Shown here one piece after another: positions 8,301 to 12,441 of a stretch of DNA of 12,441 nt. The position numbers and the translations under genes were made by a program. Source of the DNA: JAFGQE01 sp046484775 (GTDB taxonomy: Bacteria > Bacillota > Clostridia > DUPQ01); contig JAWOIG010000154.1 in assembly GCA_046484775.1 (NCBI GenBank), positions 1 to 12,441 on the forward strand, written 5' to 3'. Below the pieces are notes generated by a model. The model saw only the letters and a list, made by a program, of their open reading frames with translations, made no database searches and had not been told where the DNA came from. Positions within the stretch are counted from its first letter, which is position 1. Each line of letters starts with the position of its first letter.

Positions 8301-9029
8301 TTGGATTTTTTATTGGCAACCGCGATACTTATAATGTTCATAGCTGCAACAGTGCAGGGTGTTTCGGGATTTGGCAGGGCGCTGATAGCGGCGCCTCTTA
8401 CAGCCTTGATATACCCTGCGGACGAAACGGTCGTAATCATGATTATAATAGGTTTCGTAGGCGGACTCGCAATGGTTGCGCAGACATTCAGGCACTCGCA
8501 TATCAAAAAAGTAATTCCCATGATATTGTTCGGAATACCGGGGGTGGTTGCAGGCGTACAGGTACTGTCCATGTTGCCTGTTAAGGAGCTGAAAATAGCC
8601 ATGGGAGTTTTTGTAATCATCAGTGCGGTAATCCTGGCAACGGGAGTGCGGGTGAAAATCAAAAACGGCAGGCTGGCTTATTCCATAGCAGGGTTCATAG
8701 GCGGATTCACCAACGGCGCATTGTCATTCGGAGGTCCGCCGACTGTATTGTTTCTTCAGAACCAGAATGAAGAAAAGAATGCATTCCGTGCGAATCTTTC
8801 CATATTCTTTGTAATAATAGGATTGGTCGGAATGATCAGCCTTTTTACAAAGGGCATGGTTACGAATGATCTATTGTTTAAGTCGTCAGTGCTGTCCTTG
8901 CCATGTATTCTTGGCACGATTTTCGGCAATCTCCTGTCGCATAAGCTCAATGAAGATGCGTTTAGAAAAATTGTGTTTGCCATACTCTTCATATCGGGAA
9001 TAATGGCAGTGGTTCTTTCTGTGGCATAA
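8301..9029 (+). CDS. TauE/SafE-family sulfur-compound exporter
   Basis: Small integral membrane protein of the sulfite exporter TauE/SafE family, whose known members move sulfite, sulfoacetate or other organosulfur anions. It has 242 residues from this start, with about eight hydrophobic helices. The two family halves show the expected related motifs TVQGVSGFGRALIAAPLTAL (17-36) and GGFTNGALSFGGPPTVLFL (134-152). Start choice: GGGGAG at 8290-8295 precedes TTG 8301 by 5 bases, and this start puts the first helix at the N-terminus as in relatives. GTG 8268 or 8274 would add 11 or 9 residues but lacks a ribosome binding site. The coding frame is closed by a stop at 8247-8249. It follows lon closely with no visible promoter of its own. 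The sulfur-assimilation operon 150 bases downstream supports a sulfur-related substrate, which is inference; family members often have unknown substrates. Confidence 0.88.
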   Translation: MDFLLATAILIMFIAATVQGVSGFGRALIAAPLTALIYPADETVVIMIIIGFVGGLAMVAQTFRHSHIKKVIPMILFGIPGVVAGVQVLSMLPVKELKIAMGVFVIISAVILATGVRVKIKNGRLAYSIAGFIGGFTNGALSFGGPPTVLFLQNQNEEKNAFRANLSIFFVIIGLVGMISLFTKGMVTNDLLFKSSVLSLPCILGTIFGNLLSHKLNEDAFRKIVFAILFISGIMAVVLSVA

Positions 9030-9093
9030 AAAGCCTTAATGCATGTCCGATGAGGCCTGTTCACAGGAATTCATCCGAAAAGACACAAAAATA

Positions 9094-9123
9094 TGCATTT
9101 GTAAAAAAAATTTTACAAATGCA
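9094..9123. promoter_or_regulatory. 30-bp inverted repeat overlapping the -35 box: candidate operator
   Basis: Left arm TGCATTTGTAAAA (9094-9106) and right arm TTTTACAAATGCA (9111-9123) are perfect reverse complements, 13 bases each, separated by AAAA. The right arm contains the -35 hexamer TTTACA (9112-9117) of the promoter driving the homocysteine operon, so a dimeric regulator bound here would block RNA polymerase. It has no T-run after it and an AT-rich stem, so it is not a convincing terminator. I cannot assign it to a known regulator; it does not match the CodY, Fur or BirA layouts I know. Confidence 0.75.
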
Positions 9124-9140
9124 GCTTCGTGCCTTATACT
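9112..9140 (+). promoter_or_regulatory. Sigma-A-type promoter of the homocysteine-biosynthesis operon
   Basis: TTTACA (9112-9117) and TATACT (9135-9140) are spaced by exactly 17 bases. Initiation near 9147 would leave a leader of about 35 bases to the ATG at 9183. That is too short for an S-box or T-box riboswitch, so control is likely at initiation through the overlapping inverted repeat. Confidence 0.75.
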
Positions 9141-9182
9141 TTACTAAATATATTTCAAAAACTTTAAAAAAGGAGGATGCTG

Positions 9183-10331
9183 ATGAAAACTGTAGCAGAA
9201 ATCAACGAAAGAATCAAAAAAGGCAAGGCTGTAGTAGCTACCGCCGAAGAGATCATCGAAATCGCAGAAGAACACGGTTATAGGAAAGCGGCTGAGATGG
9301 TGGATGTTGTAACAACGGGGACATACGGACCAATGTGCTCGTCGGGCGTATTCATCAACTTCGGTCACTCCGATCCTCCTATCAAGATGCAGCGCGTTCT
9401 GTTGAACGATGTGCCGGCCTATGCGGGACTGGCGGCTGTCGACGCATATATCGGGGCAACCGAGCTTTCCTCAACGAGGGGGATGGAGTATGGCGGCGGT
9501 CATGTCATAGAGGAACTTGTGGCCGGAAAGGATATCAGGCTTCATGCGGAAGCACATGGAACTGATTGTTATCCCCGCAAGGAAATCGACACAACAATCA
9601 ACAAGTACAATGTAAACCAGATATATATGTACAATCCAAGAAACGCATATCAGAATTATCCCGCGGCGACCAATTCAACCAAAAGAACGATACATACTTA
9701 TATGGGAACCTTGTTGCCGGAGTTCGGAAACATAACCTATTCAACTTCCGGAGAACTGAGTCCTCTTCTGAACGACCCCTATTACAGGACTATCGGACTG
9801 GGGACAAGCATATTTCTGGGAGGGGCAAGAGGGTATGTCACATGGCAGGGCACACAGCATAATCCGGGACAGAAGAGAGCCGGAAACGGCGTGCCGACTA
9901 GCCTTGCCGGTACCCTGGCAGTCAGCGGAGATCTGAGGGATATGTCGACCAGATATGTAAAGGCTGCAATATATGAGAAATACGGAATCAGTCTGTTCGT
10001 CGGAATAGGGATACCGATACCGATAATCGATGAGGAAATGCTTGCCTTCACGGCGGTTAGAAACAACGGGATAATTACAGCCATATCCGACAAGAGCGGG
10101 AATGTAAGGCTTGATGAGACCTTCACATATGAACAACTGCAAAGCGGAAGCGTTGAATTCAAGGGCAAAAAAGTAAAGACCGCTCCATTGTCAAGCATAG
10201 GCAGGGCAAGGGAAATCGCCGGGGTTCTCAAGGAATGGATTGAAGGGGGAAGGTTCCTGCTCACCGAGGCAGTGGAGCCGCTTCCCATGGAAAATAAAAT
10301 CAACAAACTGGAAATAAGGGGGATCGTCTGA
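9183..10331 (+). CDS. DUF39 (COG1900) L-aspartate semialdehyde sulfurtransferase, homocysteine biosynthesis
   Basis: Member of the DUF39/COG1900 family (homologue of Methanosarcina MA1821), which together with a NIL/ferredoxin protein converts aspartate semialdehyde and a sulfide-derived sulfur into homocysteine. It has 382 residues. Characteristic stretches are TTGTYGPMCSSGVFINFGHS (44-63), GGGHVIEELVAG, EAHGTDCYPRKEIDT (123-137), GLGTSIFLGGARGYVTW and QGTQHNPGQKR (222-232). It has only two cysteines, Cys52 and Cys129. As I recall, the two catalytically implicated cysteines of the archaeal enzyme are spaced the same way, fitting a persulfide/disulfide mechanism. The C-terminal CBS pair of MA1821 is absent. 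Start choice: AGGAGG at 9171-9176 touches the ATG at 9177 but sits 6 bases before ATG 9183, which I take. The stop is one base from the next start, so the ferredoxin partner is co-translated. Expected to be cytosolic. Confidence 0.93.
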   Translation: MKTVAEINERIKKGKAVVATAEEIIEIAEEHGYRKAAEMVDVVTTGTYGPMCSSGVFINFGHSDPPIKMQRVLLNDVPAYAGLAAVDAYIGATELSSTRGMEYGGGHVIEELVAGKDIRLHAEAHGTDCYPRKEIDTTINKYNVNQIYMYNPRNAYQNYPAATNSTKRTIHTYMGTLLPEFGNITYSTSGELSPLLNDPYYRTIGLGTSIFLGGARGYVTWQGTQHNPGQKRAGNGVPTSLAGTLAVSGDLRDMSTRYVKAAIYEKYGISLFVGIGIPIPIIDEEMLAFTAVRNNGIITAISDKSGNVRLDETFTYEQLQSGSVEFKGKKVKTAPLSSIGRAREIAGVLKEWIEGGRFLLTEAVEPLPMENKINKLEIRGIV

Positions 10332-10332
10332 T

Positions 10333-10737
10333 ATGAAGAAAGTAAAAGTTAAGCTGCATTTCCCAAGAAAATGGCTGAGCAGACCCCTTATATCGGAACT
10401 GATAACAAAATACGGCATCGTATTCAACATACTTCACGCCGATATAAGCTATGACAGCGAGGGAACCCTGATAGCCGAGATAAGCGGCGATGATGATGCG
10501 GTGAACAATGCACTTGCCTATATAGATTCGGTCGATGTGCGTTATCAGCTGTATAATAAATCAATAATCATCAGGGAAGAGGAATGCATTGACTGCGGGG
10601 CCTGCACGGCCGTCTGTCCTTCTGAAGCCCTGACCATGGATTCCAACAACAAACTGAGATTCGACAAGGATAAATGTCTGGTGTGCGAGCTGTGCATCAA
10701 GGCTTGTCCGCTGAAGATAATCAGCACTGAATTTTAA
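10333..10737 (+). CDS. NIL-domain 2x[4Fe-4S] ferredoxin, iron-sulfur partner of the DUF39 sulfurtransferase
   Basis: A 134-residue cytosolic protein. Residues ~1-75 form a NIL domain (ACT-like, the fold that binds methionine at the end of MetN). Residues 80-130 form a bacterial-type ferredoxin with two complete CxxCxxCxxxCP motifs: Cys85/88/91/95 (CIDCGACTAVCP) and Cys115/118/121/125 (CLVCELCIKACP). The architecture matches Methanosarcina MA1822, which works with the DUF39 enzyme, presumably giving electrons that resolve a disulfide or persulfide during homocysteine formation. The NIL domain could also sense methionine for feedback; that is inference. The gene begins one base after the DUF39 stop, with AAGGGGG upstream as the ribosome binding site. 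Both clusters look intact. Confidence 0.93.
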   Translation: MKKVKVKLHFPRKWLSRPLISELITKYGIVFNILHADISYDSEGTLIAEISGDDDAVNNALAYIDSVDVRYQLYNKSIIIREEECIDCGACTAVCPSEALTMDSNNKLRFDKDKCLVCELCIKACPLKIISTEF

Positions 10738-10768
10738 CCTGCCGGGGCGGCGCCGGCAGGAGCCGCCC
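10738..10768 (+). promoter_or_regulatory. Two mutually exclusive GC-rich hairpins in the intercistronic gap
   Basis: CCTGCCGG (10738-10745) pairs perfectly with CCGGCAGG (10753-10760) around a 7-base loop. Alternatively GGGCGGC (10745-10751) pairs perfectly with GCCGCCC (10762-10768) around a 10-base loop. The two stems compete for the same bases. There is no T-run, so this is not an intrinsic terminator. It begins immediately after the ferredoxin stop and ends 18 bases before the COG2122 start, suggesting mRNA stabilisation or control of the downstream gene's translation. Confidence 0.5.
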
Positions 10769-10786
10769 TGGTTCAACGGGGTCTGT

Positions 10787-11518
10787 ATGTATCAGAAGAG
10801 AAGCTACAGGAATCTTTTCGGAAATGAACTGGTTATGTTTGATGTCTGCATAGGCGAGACCGACCTGAGGCTGGGCTGCGACAGGGACTTGACCGATGTT
10901 GCGCTAAGGAGCGTCAGAAAGGCAAGGGCGGTTATATCAACGCACATTGAGAATCACCCTGTCTTCAGGACCTCGATGATTCCTCTCGAAACAAATCCGG
11001 TATATCATCCGATTATAAACAAGATGATTGAAGCGGGAATCGCTGCCGGCACAGGTCCCATGGCTGCCGTTGCCGGAGCTATAGCCCAGTATACTGGCGA
11101 AGCCCTGCTTGAATATTCCATACAGGTTTTTGTCGAAAACGGAGGGGATATCTTCTTCGCTTCGAACAAAGACAGGGTAATAGGTATTTATGCGGGAAAC
11201 TCTTCGCTTACAGGAAAGCTGGCAATCAGGATCGCATCAGAAAGCTTTCCACTCGGCATATGCACATCATCAGGCACAGTGGGCCACTCATTCAGCATGG
11301 GCAGGGCGGATGCCGTAACGGTGCTGGCCCGGGACACAGCGCTTGCGGATGCGGTCGCAACTGCGGCGGGAAATATGATCAGGAATCCGAAGGACATAAA
11401 GGAAGCATTGGAATTTGCAATGGGAATCAAGGGTGTTGCAGGAATACTGGCCATAATTGGAGACAAGCTGGGCGCCGCCGGAGAAATCGAACTTGCGGCT
11501 CCCGGCAATCAGGGATAA
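10787..11518 (+). CDS. COG2122/UPF0280 family ApbE-like protein, sulfide assimilation
   Basis: A 243-residue protein of the UPF0280 (COG2122) family, distantly related to the ApbE flavin-transferase fold. The Methanosarcina member MA1715 has been linked to efficient sulfide assimilation at low sulfide, which fits its place behind the two homocysteine-forming genes. Recognisable blocks are RTSMIPLETNPVYHPIINKM (61-80), GTGPMAAVAGAIA (88-100), VENGGDIFF (116-124), GICTSSGTVGHSFSMGRADA (157-176) and TAAGNMI (192-198). No signal peptide or membrane segment is seen, so it is probably cytosolic. Cysteines are at 21, 31 and 159; the last, in GICTSSGT, lies in the conserved block. The ribosome binding site is weak (ACGGGG, 10776-10781), following the alternative hairpins. 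Family identity is strong; biochemical activity is unproven. Confidence 0.9.
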   Translation: MYQKRSYRNLFGNELVMFDVCIGETDLRLGCDRDLTDVALRSVRKARAVISTHIENHPVFRTSMIPLETNPVYHPIINKMIEAGIAAGTGPMAAVAGAIAQYTGEALLEYSIQVFVENGGDIFFASNKDRVIGIYAGNSSLTGKLAIRIASESFPLGICTSSGTVGHSFSMGRADAVTVLARDTALADAVATAAGNMIRNPKDIKEALEFAMGIKGVAGILAIIGDKLGAAGEIELAAPGNQG

Positions 11519-11548
11519 AATATAAAAAAAGGAATTGACTGGAGATAT

Positions 11549-12350
11549 ATGAGAAGCAGAATCAAGACTTTTGGAAGAATTGTCATTAAAGTAGGAACTT
11601 CTACGCTGACTTATCCCAATGGAAAGATAAATCTTTCCAATATGGAGAGACTGGTTAGGAAAATAGCCGACCTTTCCAATAAAGGAAAGGAAATAGTACT
11701 TGTTTCCTCGGGAGCGGTAGGCATTGGGATGGGGCGGCTCAACATGGACAAGAGGCCGGTCCTGACAACAGAGAAACAGGCCGTGGCAGCGGTCGGGCAG
11801 TCGGAACTGATGCATCTTTATTCAAAGTTATTTTCCGAATATGGCATCATAGTCGGCCAGATACTTCTCACGCGCGATGTCTTTGCGCGCGAGGTTCCCA
11901 GAACAAATGCCAAGAATACTTTTGAGAACCTTGTTTCAAAAGGAATAATACCCATAGTAAATGAAAACGACTCGGTCTCTACTGAGGAATTGGAGTTCGA
12001 CGAGCATAATTCATTCAGCGAGAATGATACGCTGGCTGCACTGGTGTCGGTTCTGACCGAATCTGACCTTCTGATAATACTTTCGGATATCGATGGATTT
12101 TATACAGGAGATCCCAGAAACGATAAATCCGCCAGAATTCTGAAAACCGTCACTGACATAAACAGCGAAATCGAGAGGTTCGCGAGTGGAAACGGAAGCA
12201 TCAGCGGAACAGGAGGAATGATAACAAAACTCAATGCTGCCAAGCTTTGCATGGAAAACAATATAAACATGGTAATTGCCAACGGCGACGACATGGATAA
12301 TATAGACGGGATAATAAGCGGAAGAAACGTAGGAACATTTTTTGCGGCCG
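11549..12350 (+). CDS. proB: Glutamate 5-kinase (gamma-glutamyl kinase), 3' end disrupted at a chimeric junction
   Basis: Cytosolic amino-acid kinase that phosphorylates glutamate in the first step of proline synthesis. From ATG 11549 (GGAG at 11541-11544, 4 bases upstream) the protein shows RIVIKVGTSTLT (nucleotide-binding N-terminus), VLVSSGAVGIGMGRL, GQSELMHLYSKLF, QILLTRDVFAREVPRTNAKN, GIIPIVNENDSVS, SENDTLAALVSVL, LLIILSDIDGFYTGDPRN and the kinase-domain loop SGTGGMITKLNAAKL. About 265 residues precede the composition break, ending RNVGTFF. That is where PUA-less ProB proteins normally finish, so the kinase domain is essentially complete and only the last few residues are lost. The reading frame stays open to the window edge, but everything after about 12344 is foreign. 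It starts 30 bases after the COG2122 stop with no promoter or terminator between, so it is probably the last known gene of the homocysteine operon. proA would be expected downstream. Confidence 0.93.
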
Positions 12351-12441
12351 ACGAGGTCGGGGTCATCCGCGAGGATGGCGGCGAGCGCCGCCTCGCCGTC
12401 GCCGGCCGTGGACACCTCGTGTCCCTCGCGCACGAGGTACG
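12350..12441 (-). other. Foreign high-GC tail: fragment of a response-regulator receiver domain
   Basis: From about 12344 to the edge, roughly 75 of 98 bases are G or C by hand count, unlike anything else in the window. On the - strand, 12439-12350 reads as 30 codons, YLVREGHEVSTAGDGEAALA followed by AILADDPDLV. This is the beta1-alpha1-beta2-alpha2 part of a two-component receiver domain as written in a high-GC genome. Just where the phospho-acceptor strand (VLD or similar) should follow, the frame turns into GRKKC, antisense of proB. Both genes are interrupted at the same point. The ~92-base length and position at the end favour an assembly chimera over a real insertion. Confidence 0.85.

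Noticed and set aside
8168..8662. Open frame of 164 codons on the - strand across the lon end and the TauE gene
   Set aside because: Antisense to two recognised genes, no ribosome binding site, and low-complexity Ile/Thr/Pro content typical of a shadow frame.
9032..9055. GCCTTA/TGAGGC stem after the TauE stop as a terminator
   Set aside because: Six pairs including a G-T wobble, a 12-base loop and no T-run; insufficient.
9094..9123. Inverted repeat read as an intrinsic terminator for the TauE gene
   Set aside because: The stem is AT-rich and not followed by a T-run, and its right arm holds the -35 box of the next promoter; an operator is the better reading.
9147..9182. S-box, T-box or other riboswitch in front of the homocysteine genes
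   Set aside because: The predicted leader is only about 35 bases, with no stem-loop architecture or terminator/antiterminator.
11288..11815. Open frame of 175 codons on the - strand across COG2122 and proB
   Set aside because: Opposite two conserved genes with no recognisable domain.
12011..12433. 140-codon - strand frame beginning with receiver-domain sequence
   Set aside because: Only its first ~28 codons are response-regulator sequence; the rest is antisense proB. It is an artefact of the junction, not a gene.
12351..12441. Frame continuing ProB to the window edge as a C-terminal extension or PUA domain
   Set aside because: Base composition and the antisense receiver-domain signature show the sequence is foreign; the translation has no PUA features.

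Overview
This window looks like chromosomal DNA of an anaerobic, Clostridia-like Firmicute. The reasons are a bacterial-type ProS, a short ProB without a PUA extension, strong AGGAGG-type ribosome binding sites, frequent AGG/AGA and ATA codons, and an anaerobe-type homocysteine pathway. Base composition looks moderate throughout except for the last ~95 bases. Every real gene is on the + strand. I saw no tRNA, rRNA, CRISPR array, insertion sequence or transposase.

Layout. (1) Left edge to 1355: the C-terminal four fifths of prolyl-tRNA synthetase (proS), cut by the window edge. (2) 1390-5830: a four-gene operon behind a 15-bp perfect palindrome and an extended -10 promoter. It encodes a membrane protein with a degenerate J-like N-terminus, a MoxR AAA+ ATPase, a DUF58 protein and a polytopic membrane protein with a DUF4129-like tail. 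The last three are translationally coupled (two TGATG overlaps). The transglutaminase that often completes such operons is absent. (3) 5849-8259: a near-consensus promoter (TTGACT-17-TATAAT) drives lon. The predicted lon transcript begins on the hairpin that also looks like the terminator of the MoxR operon. (4) 8301-9029: a TauE/SafE-family exporter, probably starting at a TTG with a good ribosome binding site, just behind lon.

(5) 9094-11518: a sulfur-assimilation operon. A 30-bp inverted repeat covers the -35 box of a strong promoter and precedes three genes: a DUF39 (COG1900) L-aspartate-semialdehyde sulfurtransferase, a NIL-domain plus 2x[4Fe-4S] ferredoxin, and a COG2122/UPF0280 (ApbE-like) protein. 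In Methanosarcina these three families are linked to making homocysteine directly from aspartate semialdehyde and sulfide, without O-acetyl- or O-succinyl-homoserine. Here they are contiguous and share what looks like one repressible promoter, with a TauE-type sulfur-compound transporter immediately upstream. This is the most interesting system in the window. (6) 11549 to the right edge: glutamate 5-kinase (proB), probably read from the same transcript.

The last ~92-98 bases are anomalous. They are about three quarters G+C, and on the - strand they encode a piece of a response-regulator receiver domain typical of a high-GC bacterium. I read this as a chimeric join at a contig end, so the last residues of ProB and everything after about 12344 should not be trusted.
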